From Burkholderiales bacterium (lineage in GTDB: Bacteria; Pseudomonadota; Gammaproteobacteria; Burkholderiales; Burkholderiaceae_C), in assembly GCA_003241965.1 (NCBI GenBank), contig QBMB01000001.1, positions 24,498-88,497 on the forward strand: DNA of 64,000 bases, in the 5' to 3' direction. This document shows positions 37,920-50,701 of the stretch, in pieces. Position 1 is the first letter of the stretch. Each line of letters begins with the position of its first letter. A model generated the notes under the pieces. That model made no database searches. It was not told the DNA's origin and saw only the letters and a program-made list of their open reading frames with translations. The position numbers and the translations under genes are program-made.

Positions 37920-38983
37920 CTCGACATGTCTCCAGACAAGGTGAGGGTGGGCTCTTCGCTGGCCGCCGTCACCGGATACCAGCGGGTCGCGGCTGGCGTT
38001 TCTTCATGGCGCACATGGCCGGCACGCTGCAGCCACAGCAGGTGCGCCAGGGTTTCGCCCATGGCCAGGTAAGCATGCAGCGGGTCGCTCTGCGCGCCAT
38101 AAACGGCGTAGCCGAGTTCGGTGGCATTCATGCCCCCCTCGCCCAGACGCGCCAAGAACTTGCGCAGTGCCCTCTGGTGGTGCGCCACCAGTCCATGCGC
38201 GCGCTCGACCCCGGCGTGGTAGACGCCGTGGTGGGCTGGCAAGACGTACTCGATGTCCAGTCCCGCAATGGTGCGCAGGCTATCCAGGTAACGTGGCAGC
38301 GGATCGGTTTCGCCATAGGGCCAGACACCAATGTTGGGTGTGATGCGCTCGAGCAACTGGTCGCCCGTGAGCAGCAATTTCAGCTTGGGCTCGTACAAGC
38401 AGATTTGGGCAATGCTGTGTCCACCAAGCACCAGCACGTCGAAAGCATGATCGCCGATGTGCAAGGTCTGGCCGGCTTCGAGCGGCTCGACGCGAGTCGG
38501 CACGGCACAGGCCATATTGCTTTGCAACACCCCGCCCACCACCTGATGCGCATCTTCCGGCGCCACCCCATGGCGGCACATGAAGTCGATACAGTAAGCG
38601 CGGTCATCGATGCTGACCACGTGCGTCTGCCGCGCCACCGCCACCTCCTCCTCGCGCATCAGGATCGGAGCCCCGGTGCGCTCGTGCAGCCACACCGCCA
38701 GCCCGAGGTGGTCGGGGTGGTGGTGCGAGACGATGATGCGCGTCAAGCCAGCCGCCAGCGGGCCTTCCAATGCGCGCAGCCACAAGGCCCGCGCCGCCTC
38801 GCAATCGGCACCCGTGTCGAATAGGCACCAACCCTCGCTGTCGCGAATCAGGTAGATGTTGACGTGGTCGATGCCATAGTCCACCGGCAGCGTGAACATC
38901 AGGATGCCGGGCAGGACCTCCTTCAGAGGCAGCTCGACCAACCCGTCAATGACTGAAGTAGCTCGAGAGGTGCTCATGTTCAC
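37916..38983 (-). CDS. MBL-fold metallo-hydrolase
   Basis: LFDTGAD, IVSHHHPDHLGLAVWL (HxHxDH-type), VLGGHSIAQICLY, LLTGDQLL. Confidence 0.87.
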   Translation of the reverse strand: MNMSTSRATSVIDGLVELPLKEVLPGILMFTLPVDYGIDHVNIYLIRDSEGWCLFDTGADCEAARALWLRALEGPLAAGLTRIIVSHHHPDHLGLAVWLHERTGAPILMREEEVAVARQTHVVSIDDRAYCIDFMCRHGVAPEDAHQVVGGVLQSNMACAVPTRVEPLEAGQTLHIGDHAFDVLVLGGHSIAQICLYEPKLKLLLTGDQLLERITPNIGVWPYGETDPLPRYLDSLRTIAGLDIEYVLPAHHGVYHAGVERAHGLVAHHQRALRKFLARLGEGGMNATELGYAVYGAQSDPLHAYLAMGETLAHLLWLQRAGHVRHEETPAATRWYPVTAASEEPTLTLSGDMSR

Positions 38984-40121
38984 AACCGTTTCGCCACTTC
39001 TTCGAGCATGACCTCGGTGGCACCGCCACCGATAGCTTGGACGCGTGCGTCGCGCACCATACGCTCGATCGCGGCCTCGCGCATGTAGCCGAAGCCGCCG
39101 TGGAACTGCTGGCAGTCATAGACCACATCGTTGACCAGCTCGCCGCACAGCGCCTTGACCATCGACACCTCCTTGACGCAGTCGCGCCCCTGCGCGTCCA
39201 GCCAGGCCGCGTGGTAAACCAACTGGCGGGCCGCCGCCACCTGCGCTGCCCGCATGGCCATGCGCTGGCGAATCGCCTGCTTGTCCCACAGCGTGGCGCC
39301 GAAGGCCTTGCGCTCGCGCACATAGGCCAGCGTCAGCTCGATCGCGCGTGCGGCCTCGCCCATCACCTGCGCACCTAGCACCATGCGCTCGTTCTGGAAG
39401 TTGCGCATGATCTGGTAGAAGCCCTTGTTCTCTTCGCCCAGCAGGTTGGCGGACGGCACGCGGCAGTCCTCGAACACCAGCTCGGCGGTGTCGCTGCACA
39501 GCCAGCCGCTCTTGTTGAGCGCACGCCCGACCCGAAAACCCGGGGTGCCCTTCTCGACGATGAAGATCGAGATACCGCGCGAACCCTTGGCGCTCGGATC
39601 GGTCTTGGCGGCGACAAAGTACACGTCGCCATGCACGCCGTTGGTGATGAACATCTTGCTTCCGTTGATGACCCAGTGCTCACCGTCGCGCACCGCGCGT
39701 GTGCGGATGCCGGCCACGTCGGAGCCGGCATCGGGCTCGGTGACCGCCACAGCGCAGATCTTCTCGCCACCGATGATGGGCGGCAGGTAGCGTGCGAGCT
39801 GCTCTGGCGTGCCAAAGTTGGCCAGGTGCGGCGAGGCCATGTCGGTGTGCACCATCACCGTCACGGCGAAGCCGCCGTAAGTGGAACGGCCGAGTTCTTC
39901 GGCCAGGATGGCGCTGTACACGGTGTCGAGTTTCGAGCCGCCGTACTTTTCGTCGTAGCGTATGCCCAGATAGCCCAGTTCGCCCATCTTGCGCAGCAGC
40001 GCGCGCGGCACCATGCCCTGATCTTCCCAGAGCGCGGCGTGCGGCACTACTTCCTGCTCGACAAAGCGGCGCAGGTTGTCCCGGAACTGCCGGTGTTGCT
40101 CGTCAAAATAAATCGGCTCGT

Positions 40122-40125
<4 letters not shown>
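38980..40125 (-). CDS. Acyl-CoA dehydrogenase family protein
   Basis: CAVAVTEPDAGSDVAGIRTRA, WVINGSKMFITNG, QQFHGGFGYMRE, IGGGATEVMLEEVAKRL. Confidence 0.9.
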
Positions 40126-42146
<2,021 letters not shown>

Positions 42147-42171
42147 CAGTCGCACGCCTTCATGCCAACAC

Positions 42172-42969
42172 TCAGACCTGCCGCCACACCGGCAGCCGCT
42201 TGCCAAAAAAGGCTGCAATGCCGTCGCGCCCTTCTTCGGTTTCCCAGGCGTCGGCCAGCTTGTCAGCGGTGTAGATCATGTTGGTGGGCAGATCGTGCGC
42301 CTGCACATAGGCCACCAGCTTCTTGGTGGCCGCCACCGCGCCGGGCGCGCACTGCAGCAGGTCGGCGAGTTCGCGTTCAATGGCCGCGTCGAGCTGATCG
42401 GCCGCCACCACTTCTGAGAGCAGGCCCAGGCGCTGCGCCTCTGCCGCGCTCATGCGGCGCGCCGTCAGAAAGGTGCGCCGGGCGTTGGCTTCACCCATGC
42501 GCGCCACAACGTAGGGCGCGATGTTGGCCGGCAGCAGGCCCAGGCGCACCTCGGTCAGCGAGTAGATGCCGGTATCGACCGCGATCGTGATGTCACAGAC
42601 AGAGATCATGCCGACGCCGCCGCCATACGCGGGGCCATTGATGCGGCCAATGACGGGCATAGGCAGCTCGTTCAGGGCGCGCAGCATGAGCGCCAGATCG
42701 CCGCTTTCGCCCACGCGCTCGGTCCGGCTCTTTTTCATGTTGTCCTGCATCCAGCCCAGGTCACCACCGGCGCAAAAGGTCTTGCCGGTGCCGGTGAGCA
42801 CCACCGCGCGCACGCCCGGCGCTACGGCCAGCCAATCGACGGCACGGCGCAACTCGCTGATCAGGGTGGCGTTGAGCGCGTTATGAGTGTCGGGGCGGTT
42901 GAGCGTGAGGCGGGCCACGCCGCGCGCGTCGACGACCAGTTGCAGGGTCTCGTAGGTGGGGGTGTTCAT
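42172..42969 (-). CDS. Enoyl-CoA hydratase family protein (methylglutaconyl-CoA hydratase-like by context)
   Basis: LTLNRPDTHNALNATLI, VLTGTGKTFCAGGDLGWM, GRINGPAYGGGVGMISVCD; start 42969. Confidence 0.88.
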   Translation of the reverse strand: MNTPTYETLQLVVDARGVARLTLNRPDTHNALNATLISELRRAVDWLAVAPGVRAVVLTGTGKTFCAGGDLGWMQDNMKKSRTERVGESGDLALMLRALNELPMPVIGRINGPAYGGGVGMISVCDITIAVDTGIYSLTEVRLGLLPANIAPYVVARMGEANARRTFLTARRMSAAEAQRLGLLSEVVAADQLDAAIERELADLLQCAPGAVAATKKLVAYVQAHDLPTNMIYTADKLADAWETEEGRDGIAAFFGKRLPVWRQV

Positions 42970-42979
42970 AGAGGTTCTC

Positions 42980-44575
42980 TTACATGCGGTAAACAGGGGT
43001 TGCCGTACTCGGCAACGCACGGCGCGCCGCCAGCGCCAGCGCCAGGCCCAGCACGTCGCGCGAGGCCGAGGGTTCGATCAGACCGTCGTCCCACAGCCGG
43101 GAGGTGGCGTAATAGGGATCGCTCTGGCGCGCGTACTGCTCGCGTACCTTGCGTTCGATATCCAGCAGCCGCGCCTCATCAGCCGGGCCGCGCAGGTTAG
43201 AGCGCGCCAGCTCGACCATCACGTTGCTGGCAATGTCGGCGCTCATCGTGGCAACTCTGGCACTGGGCCAGGCGAACAGGAATTCGGGCTCAAAGCCGCG
43301 GCCGCACATGCCGTAGTTGCCGGCGCCATAAGAGCCGCCAACCACCAACGTGAGCTTGGGCACGCGCGCGCAAGCCATGGCATACACCATCTTGGCGCTG
43401 TGCTTGGCAATACCGCCACGCTCGGCCTCGGTGCCAACCATGAAGCCGGGGATGTTCTGCAAAAACAGCAGCGGTACTCCGCGCTGGTTGGCCAGTTCGA
43501 TGAAATGCGCGCCCTTCAGGGCCGACTCGGACAGCAGCGCGCCGTTGTTGGCGAGGATGGCGACCGGCTGGCCGTGGATCGCGCCAAAGCCGGTCACCAG
43601 CGTATCTCCCCACAACGGTTTGAACTCGTGGAAAGCGCTGCCGTCGAGCAGCCGCGCAATGATTTCGCGCGCGTCGTAGGGCTGTTTGGGGTCGACCGGT
43701 ACGAGGCCATCGAGCTCAACCGGGTCGTAACGTGGTGCGCTGGGCGGCAGCGGCGGCACCATGGGCGGCTCGGGCGGCAGGCTGGCGACGATCTGACGCA
43801 GCATGGCCAGCGCCTGATGCTCGTCCTCGGCCAGGTGGTCGCTGACACCGGAGACACGGCTGTGCATCTCCGCGCCGCCCAGGGTTTCGCCGTCTACCAC
43901 TTCGTTGATCGCGATCTTGACGATGGACGGGCCACCCAGATGAATGCGTGCGTTACCGCGCACCATCACCACTTCGTCCGACAGCGCGGGAATGTAGGCG
44001 CCGCCCGCGGTGCAACCGCCGAACACGGCCGAGAGCTGCGGCAGGCCAGCCTGCGACATGCGGCACTGGCGGTGGAAGCTGTTGCCGAAGTGGTCCTTGT
44101 CGGGAAACACGCGGTCCTGCTCCGGCAAAAAGGCGCCGCCGCAATCCACCAGGTACAGGCAAGGCAGGCGCAGGCGCTGGGCAATCTCCTGCGCCCGTAT
44201 GTGTTTTTTAACGGTTTCATGGAAGAACGAGCCGCCCTTGACGGTGGCATCGTTGGCAATGAACATGCAGGGCCGCCCGGCCACCATCCCGACGCCGGTG
44301 ACGATGCCCGCACCCGGCACCTCGTTGCCATACTGATCCCAGGCCGCCAGCGGCGAGAGTTCCAGGAAGGCGCTACCGTCATCGACGATGAAGTCGATGC
44401 GCTCGCGCACCAGCAGCTTGCCGCGCTCGCGGTGGCGCTGGATGTGCGCGTCGCGCCCGCCGGTGGCCACCTCGGCCAGGCGTGCGCGCAGAAGAGCGAT
44501 CTGGCCCGCGTGGTGTGCAAGGTTGTCGCGGAAGCTCGGACCTTGCACATCGACCAGCGTTTGAATCACGGACAT
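42980..44575 (-). CDS. Acyl-CoA carboxylase beta (carboxyltransferase) subunit, MCC/GCC-like
   Basis: FIANDATVKGGSFFHETVKKHIRAQEIA; LGGAEMHSRVSGVSDHLAEDE; GGSYGAGNYGMCGRGFEPEFLFAWP. Confidence 0.9.
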   Translation of the reverse strand: MSVIQTLVDVQGPSFRDNLAHHAGQIALLRARLAEVATGGRDAHIQRHRERGKLLVRERIDFIVDDGSAFLELSPLAAWDQYGNEVPGAGIVTGVGMVAGRPCMFIANDATVKGGSFFHETVKKHIRAQEIAQRLRLPCLYLVDCGGAFLPEQDRVFPDKDHFGNSFHRQCRMSQAGLPQLSAVFGGCTAGGAYIPALSDEVVMVRGNARIHLGGPSIVKIAINEVVDGETLGGAEMHSRVSGVSDHLAEDEHQALAMLRQIVASLPPEPPMVPPLPPSAPRYDPVELDGLVPVDPKQPYDAREIIARLLDGSAFHEFKPLWGDTLVTGFGAIHGQPVAILANNGALLSESALKGAHFIELANQRGVPLLFLQNIPGFMVGTEAERGGIAKHSAKMVYAMACARVPKLTLVVGGSYGAGNYGMCGRGFEPEFLFAWPSARVATMSADIASNVMVELARSNLRGPADEARLLDIERKVREQYARQSDPYYATSRLWDDGLIEPSASRDVLGLALALAARRALPSTATPVYRM

Positions 44576-44599
44576 CCTGTTTCGTCCTTTGAAGCGCGG

Positions 44600-45190
44600 T
44601 CAGACCGCGGCGTAGCCACCATCGACCACCAACTCGGCACCCATGACGGTGGACGACTCATCGGAGGCCCCGGAACAGCACCACCGCCGACACTTCCTGA
44701 TGCTGCACCGCCCGCCCAATTGGAGTGGTGCCGAGCAGCGATTTGTGATCGGCCGGATCGCTCAACAAGTCCTTGGTCATCGGCGTCTCGATGGCGCCAA
44801 GGTGAACCGAATTGACACGAATATTGAAAGGGGCGAGATAGGGCGCGCTGGCCATACTGAACAGCCGTACCTCGCCCTTGGAAGCCCCATAGGCACAGGG
44901 TGCGCCTAACGGCCGTAGATAGACAGGATGTTGATGATCGAGCCACCACCTGCCTACTTCATCGTCGGCACCCCCGTCCGCGTGCCGAAAAAGGGGTAGC
45001 GCACGTTGACGTTGAACATGCGGTCCCACTCCGCCGCGCTGGCGAACGCCCGCCGCGACGGTTTCGCCAATCCCGGCGTTCATGTCCGCGACAGGCAGCT
45101 CGCAGTGGACCTGGCCCATGCCCATCGCACTGCCCGTCACAAGAATGACCTTGTCCTGTACTCGACCAATGACCTTCTCCTTGTCATGTG
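44600..45190 (-). pseudogene. Degraded SDR gene (internal deletion and frameshifts)
   Basis: N-terminal VQDKVILVTGSAMGMG, then off-frame SAAEWDRMFNVNVR, SIINILSIYGR*, YGASKGEVRLFSMA, off-frame SDESSTVMGAELVVDGGYAAV*. Confidence 0.8.
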
Positions 45191-45192
45191 AT

Positions 45193-46182
45193 TCAGCGCA
45201 CCGCCCCACAAATCTCTTGCATTCGCTGGCCGGCGCGAAATCCCTTGAGCGAGCCGCTGTGCATCACATGGCCCGACAGGGTGCGGCCGATGACGCGTTC
45301 GGCCAGAAGGGACGCCTCGATCAGCGCCTCTAAATCGATGCCGGTCTCGATGCCCAGTTCCTGGCACATGAACACCATGTCTTCGGTGCAGATATTGCCG
45401 GCCGCGCCACCGTGCGTGTGACCCGCGAACGGACAGCCGCCCAGACCGGCGACCGAACTGTCGAACAGCCGCACGCCCATTTGCAAGGCGGCATAAACGT
45501 TGGCACCGCCGACGCCGCGCGTGTCGTGCAGGTGCAGGCCGATCTGAGCCTCCGGCAGGATCGCGCGCACCGCGCCGACGCGGCGCTTGATCTCCTCGGG
45601 ATTTGCCCAGCCCATGGTGTCGGCCAAGTAGACCGCCGGCAGCGGCACACGCCGGTCGGCGCAGGCATCGACCAGCCAGCGGACCTGATCGGTGAGGACC
45701 GACAGCGGCACGGCGCCACCGAGATTGCAGCCAAAGGCCGTGATCACGTAGGCCTTTTCCACCGGAATGCCCAGGGCGATGTAGCGGTCCAGCCAGCCGA
45801 GCTGGCGTTCACGCATCTCGGCCACGCTGCAATTGTTGTTGCGCTGCGAAAACGGCTCGGTTGTGTAGAACATCAGCTTGCCGTCCAGATCCACCTGTTC
45901 ACAGGCGCGCGCCCGCTCGAAGCCGTTGTCGTTGAGCCAAAGCGCCGTGTAGCGGGTACCAGGGCGCTTGATGATGGCGGCGAACAATTCGGACGTGTCG
46001 GCCATCTGCGGCACCGCGCGCGCACTGACAAAGGACGCAACCTGGATCTGCCTCAGACCCGAGAGGCTCAAGGCATCAATCAGCGCGGCGCGGTCCGCCA
46101 GCGGATAGGTTTTTGGCTCCATCTGGAAGCCCTCGCGCGGTCCCTCCTCATGGAACTCGACGGAGGTAGGCAAGTTGCTCAT
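45193..46182 (-). CDS. Hydroxymethylglutaryl-CoA lyase-like protein
   Basis: VEFHEEGPREGFQME, IQVASFVSARAVPQMADTSEL, LHLHDTRGVGGANVYAALQMG, VAGLGGCPFA. Confidence 0.88.
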   Translation of the reverse strand: MSNLPTSVEFHEEGPREGFQMEPKTYPLADRAALIDALSLSGLRQIQVASFVSARAVPQMADTSELFAAIIKRPGTRYTALWLNDNGFERARACEQVDLDGKLMFYTTEPFSQRNNNCSVAEMRERQLGWLDRYIALGIPVEKAYVITAFGCNLGGAVPLSVLTDQVRWLVDACADRRVPLPAVYLADTMGWANPEEIKRRVGAVRAILPEAQIGLHLHDTRGVGGANVYAALQMGVRLFDSSVAGLGGCPFAGHTHGGAAGNICTEDMVFMCQELGIETGIDLEALIEASLLAERVIGRTLSGHVMHSGSLKGFRAGQRMQEICGAVR

Positions 46183-46200
46183 CGCTTGTACCTCCTTCGA

Positions 46201-48198
46201 TCAAGCCGGGCTGACTTCGGCCAGCACTTGGTGGCGCTCAACCATGTCGCCGACCCGGCAGCGCAGGCTGCTCAGGCTGCCTTCGAATGGCGCCATGACG
46301 TGCAGCTCCATCTTCATCGATTCGAGCACGATCACGGTCTGGCCGATGGAAACCTTCTCACCGACCGCCGACTTGACCGCCACCACCTTGCCCATCATTG
46401 GCGCGCCCAATTGACCGCTGGCGGCAGCGTCACCGGCGCCCCCCCCCAGATAGGGTCGTGCCGTGAACAAGCTGCTGCCCAACGCGCTGGCGAGCTCGGC
46501 CTGCCACGCGTCGCCCCGGATCGTCAGTTCCAGCGCCCGCCCACCACATTGCAGCAGGAAGCGTCCGCCCGCGAGCGGCTGCAGCGTAGCGCGCACCTTT
46601 TGCTCGCCAATGACCAGCGCACTGCTGCCCTGGTCATCGCGCATCGAAAACCGCACGGGCCATTCCGCCGCGCCCGCCTTCAACACAAGGACCGGCTGGG
46701 GTGCGGCCTGAATCGGCCCACTGCTCAGGCGCCAGCCCGTGAAACCGTCCCAGAGGGTCCAGCAGCCCAGCGCGGACGACTCGGCACGCCGTTGCGCCAG
46801 CCAGTGCAGCGCGGCAGCAGCCAGATGCTCAAGAGGCGGCGCGGCGGGAGCCACCACGCCGCGCTGCGCGTGGCGCTCGTCGATCAGGCGGGTGTGAAAT
46901 GTGGCATCGCGGGTCTCCGGCCATTCCAGCAGTTCATGCAGAAATTCCAGGTTGGTGACCAGGCCGATCACCGTGCTTTCGCGCAATCCGGCCACCAGCG
47001 CCCGGCGCGCCGACTCGCGGTCGGGCCCGTGCGCGATGAGCTTGGCGATCATCGAGTCGTAGTGCGGCGAGATTTCGTCGCCACTGTCTACCCCGGACTC
47101 GACGCGCACGCCCGCGCGCGAAAAATCGACCACCTGCAACCGCCCGGTAGCCGGCAAAAATCCCGCAGCGGCGTCTTCAGCGCACAGCCTGGCCTCGAAG
47201 GCGTGACCGGTGCACCGCACGTCGGCTTGCGCCAGCGGCAGGCTGTCCGTGTCGGCAATGCGCAGTTGCAGTTCGACCAGATCGAGGCCGGTGACTTCTT
47301 CGGTCACCGGGTGTTCGACCTGCAAGCGAGGATTGACCTCCAGGAAATAATATTCTTCACCCGTGACGACAAACTCAACCGTGCCCAGGCCGCGGTAATT
47401 CACGCCAGAGGCCAGCTTGACCGCATCGGCCAGGATAGCTTCACGCAGACGCGGGCTCAGACCGCTTGACGGCGCTTCTTCGATCACTTTTTGATGGCGT
47501 CGCTGCAAGGTGCACTCGCGCTCGAACAGGTGAATGGCGTGGCCCTGGCCGTCACCGGCCACCTGCACCTCCAGGTGGCGCACATGCGGCAGGTAGCGCT
47601 CGACGATCAGTTCGCCGTTGCCGAAGGCTTTTTCGGCCTCACGCATGGCACTCTCGATGCGCGACTCCAGCCCCTCCAGCGTCTCGACCACCGCCATGCC
47701 ACGGCCACCGCCACCAGCCACGGCCTTGAGCAGCACGGGCAGCTTCATACCGCGCACCAGATTCAACACCTCGGCTGGGTCGGTCATGCCGCTTTCGCTG
47801 CCGGGAATGACCGGCACGCCGAGACGGGCTGCCTCGCGCTTGGCACTGGCTTTGCCGCCGACGCGCTCGATGGTGTCGGCCCGGGGTCCAATGAAGGTCA
47901 AGCCAGCCGCATCCAGTGCGCGCACAAAGGCCGGATTTTCCGAGACAAAACCGTAGCCCGGATGAACGGCGTCCGCGCCCACACGCCGGGCCGCCGCGAT
48001 GATGGCATCGATGTTCAGATAACTCTCGCTGGGCGCTGCACCCCCGAGTTCGACCGATTCACCGATCTCACGCACATGGCGGGCAAACCGGTCGGCACTG
48101 GAGTGCACGGTGGCCACTTCCAGGCCGAGCTTGCGGCAGGTGCGGGCAATGCGGCAGGCGATCTCGCCGCGGTTGGCAATGAGGACTTTCTTAAGCAT
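46201..48198 (-). CDS. Acyl-CoA carboxylase alpha subunit (biotin carboxylase plus BCCP), second copy
   Basis: MLKKVLIANRGEIACRIARTCRKLG; KAVAGGGGRGMAVV; biotinyl site ESMKM; ORF start 48204 or ATG 48198. Confidence 0.92.
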   Translation of the reverse strand: MLKKVLIANRGEIACRIARTCRKLGLEVATVHSSADRFARHVREIGESVELGGAAPSESYLNIDAIIAAARRVGADAVHPGYGFVSENPAFVRALDAAGLTFIGPRADTIERVGGKASAKREAARLGVPVIPGSESGMTDPAEVLNLVRGMKLPVLLKAVAGGGGRGMAVVETLEGLESRIESAMREAEKAFGNGELIVERYLPHVRHLEVQVAGDGQGHAIHLFERECTLQRRHQKVIEEAPSSGLSPRLREAILADAVKLASGVNYRGLGTVEFVVTGEEYYFLEVNPRLQVEHPVTEEVTGLDLVELQLRIADTDSLPLAQADVRCTGHAFEARLCAEDAAAGFLPATGRLQVVDFSRAGVRVESGVDSGDEISPHYDSMIAKLIAHGPDRESARRALVAGLRESTVIGLVTNLEFLHELLEWPETRDATFHTRLIDERHAQRGVVAPAAPPLEHLAAAALHWLAQRRAESSALGCWTLWDGFTGWRLSSGPIQAAPQPVLVLKAGAAEWPVRFSMRDDQGSSALVIGEQKVRATLQPLAGGRFLLQCGGRALELTIRGDAWQAELASALGSSLFTARPYLGGGAGDAAASGQLGAPMMGKVVAVKSAVGEKVSIGQTVIVLESMKMELHVMAPFEGSLSSLRCRVGDMVERHQVLAEVSPA

Positions 48199-48264
48199 GC
48201 CCAACTCCTGCGGCGAAGTGGGTCATCAAGACGGTGTGGATGCGTTGCATGGCTGGCGTCCTGG

Positions 48265-49872
48265 TTAAAAACGGAAGACACCGAACGGCGTCGGTTTGGC
48301 GGCAGTCCGGGATGCGAGGTCGAGCAGCAGTCCCATGGCGTCGCGTGTTTCCACCGGATCGATGATGCCGTCCACCCACAAATTCGAGGAGAAGTTCGCA
48401 GCAGGCTGGAAGTCTTCGTAAATCTTGCGTACCGGCGCCTTGAACGCCTCTTCTTCCTCGGGCGTCCACTCTTTTCCCTCGGTCTTGTTGATCTGTCTGC
48501 GCACCAGTGCCATCACCGTGGCGGCCTGATCCGGACCCATGATGGCCGCGCGGCCGGTCGGCCAAGCAAACATCGCGGTCGGGTTGAACGGGCGGCCACA
48601 CATCGCCAGGTAACCTGCACCGTAAGAGGCGCCCATGATGATGGTGTACTTGGGCACGTTGGCCGAGGCCATCGCCGTGATCATCTTGGCCCCGGCTTTG
48701 GCAATGCCAGCCTGCTCGGCGGCGCGCCCGACCATGAAGCCGGTCACGTCGGCCATGAACAGCAGCGGGATGTCTCGCTGGCAGCACAGATCGATGAAGT
48801 GCGCCGCCTTCATCGCGCTTTCCGGGAACAGCACGCCCTGGTTGGCCAGGATGCCAACCTCGTGGCCATGAATGCGAGCAAAGCCGGTCAGCAGGGTGTC
48901 GCCGTACATCGGCTTGAATTCCTGGAACCGGCTGTCATCGACGAAACGCGCCAGAATCTCGCGCGTGTCGGTCGGGATTTTGGTGTCGCGGCTGATGATG
49001 CCGTAAATCTCGCGCGGATCGAAGCGCGGAGGCACCGACGGCTGACGCGTCCAGCGTGGCTTGGGCTGCTCACCCAGGTCCCGTACGATTTCACGCGTGA
49101 TGGCCAGCGCGTGGCGGTCATCTTCGGCAATATGATCAGTGACACCGCTGACGCTGCAGTGCATCTTGGCGCCGCCCAGCGACTCTGCATCCACCGTCTC
49201 GCCGGTGGCGGCAAAGGTCAACTCGGGGCCACCGAGGTACATATAGCCTTGTTCCTTGACAATCACCGCCTCGTCGCACAGCGCCGGGATGTAGGCGCCA
49301 CCCGCCGTGCAAGGCCCCATCACCACGGCAATCTGCTGGATACCCTCGGCCGACATGCGTACCTGGTTGTTGAAAATGCTGCCGAACTGCCCCACATCGG
49401 GAAAGATGTTGGCCATCTCAGGCAGGAAGGCGCCACCGCTGTCCACCAGCGTGATGCAGGGCAAGCGGTGTGCCCAGGCAATTTGCTGCGCCCGCACATG
49501 CTTCTTGCAGGTCATGCCGTAGTAGGTGCCACCCTTCACGGTGGCGTCGTTGGCAATGATCATGCACGGACGGCCCTGCACCAGACCGATGCCGGTGATG
49601 ATGCTGGCACCCGGCGGCACGCCGTCGTACATGCCCTCGCCGGCAAGCATGCCGACCTCTAGGAAAGGCGAACCTGGATCGAGCAGCACTTCGACGCGAT
49701 GGCGCGGCAGGATCTTGTTGCGCGCCAGGTGTTTTTCCCGCGCTTTCGGGGGGCCTCCGGCCAGCGCCAGTTGGCGACGGCTTTGCAGGTCCGCAATCAC
49801 GGCCTGGTAGGCTTTTTGGTTGAGCCGAAATTCGTCGTCGGAAGTCGATATGCGGGAGGAAAGGATGGTCAT
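48265..49872 (-). CDS. Acyl-CoA carboxylase beta (carboxyltransferase) subunit, second copy
   Basis: IIANDATVKGGTYYGMTCKKHVRAQQIA; VDSGGAFLPEMANIFPD; GASYGAGYLAMCGRPFNPTAMFAWP. Confidence 0.92.
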   Translation of the reverse strand: MTILSSRISTSDDEFRLNQKAYQAVIADLQSRRQLALAGGPPKAREKHLARNKILPRHRVEVLLDPGSPFLEVGMLAGEGMYDGVPPGASIITGIGLVQGRPCMIIANDATVKGGTYYGMTCKKHVRAQQIAWAHRLPCITLVDSGGAFLPEMANIFPDVGQFGSIFNNQVRMSAEGIQQIAVVMGPCTAGGAYIPALCDEAVIVKEQGYMYLGGPELTFAATGETVDAESLGGAKMHCSVSGVTDHIAEDDRHALAITREIVRDLGEQPKPRWTRQPSVPPRFDPREIYGIISRDTKIPTDTREILARFVDDSRFQEFKPMYGDTLLTGFARIHGHEVGILANQGVLFPESAMKAAHFIDLCCQRDIPLLFMADVTGFMVGRAAEQAGIAKAGAKMITAMASANVPKYTIIMGASYGAGYLAMCGRPFNPTAMFAWPTGRAAIMGPDQAATVMALVRRQINKTEGKEWTPEEEEAFKAPVRKIYEDFQPAANFSSNLWVDGIIDPVETRDAMGLLLDLASRTAAKPTPFGVFRF

Positions 49873-49912
49873 ATGTGATTGCGCCTATTCGCGAGACAAA
49901 GCATTCAGCCGC

Positions 49913-50701
49913 TCAGGCCTTGAACACCGGTGTACGGCGTGCCTCGAAGGCCGCCAGACCTTCGCTGACGTCGTCATCGAGCAGAGCCGCGCTGGCCAGG
50001 TCTTCCTCAAGCTGGAGACCGACCTCCGACGAACCCTCCATGCCTTGCCGTGCCAAACGTTTCATGGTGGCCATGCCGATGCGGCTGCGCGTGGCGATCT
50101 TGCTGCAATACGCCAGCGCCGCTTCACCCAACTGCTCAGGCTCGACCACATAGTTCACCAGCCCCCACTGCTCGGCGGTGGCGGCATCGATCCAGCGCGC
50201 CGAAAAGAACAGGTCCAGGCCACGGCGCAGACCCGCAATGCGTGGCATGCGCTGGCTGCCGCCCCACCCGGGAATCAGGCCGAACTGGGCATGCTGGTCG
50301 CCAAAGCGCGCGTCCTTGGCCGCAAAGATGATGTCGCAGGCCAGCATCAGTTCGCTGCCACCGGCCAGGGTCAGACCCTGGCAGGCCGCCACCACCGGCA
50401 AATCGCTGCGTTCCAGGCGCTTGAGCACGCTGTGACCATAGCTGATGAAGTGCTTGAGCCTGGCTGGATCGCCACGCAGCGACTTCACCTCATCCAGATC
50501 GGCGCCGGTGCAGAAGTGCTTGCCTTGCGCCCGGATCAGAATGGCGCGCACACCGGAGTCGGATTTCTCGAATCCGTCGATGGCGGCCTCGATGGCCGCA
50601 TGAACGGACATCGACAGGCAATTGAATTTTTCGGGGCGGGCTAACTCGATAATTCCAACGGCGCCGGCACGGCTGATCTCCACTGGGGATGTCTGAATCA
50701 T
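49913..50701 (-). CDS. Enoyl-CoA hydratase family protein
   Basis: IELARPEKFNCLSMSV, ILIRAQGKHFCTGADLDEV, ACQGLTLAGGSELMLACD; start MIQTSPVE at 50701. Confidence 0.88.
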   Translation of the reverse strand: MIQTSPVEISRAGAVGIIELARPEKFNCLSMSVHAAIEAAIDGFEKSDSGVRAILIRAQGKHFCTGADLDEVKSLRGDPARLKHFISYGHSVLKRLERSDLPVVAACQGLTLAGGSELMLACDIIFAAKDARFGDQHAQFGLIPGWGGSQRMPRIAGLRRGLDLFFSARWIDAATAEQWGLVNYVVEPEQLGEAALAYCSKIATRSRIGMATMKRLARQGMEGSSEVGLQLEEDLASAALLDDDVSEGLAAFEARRTPVFKA

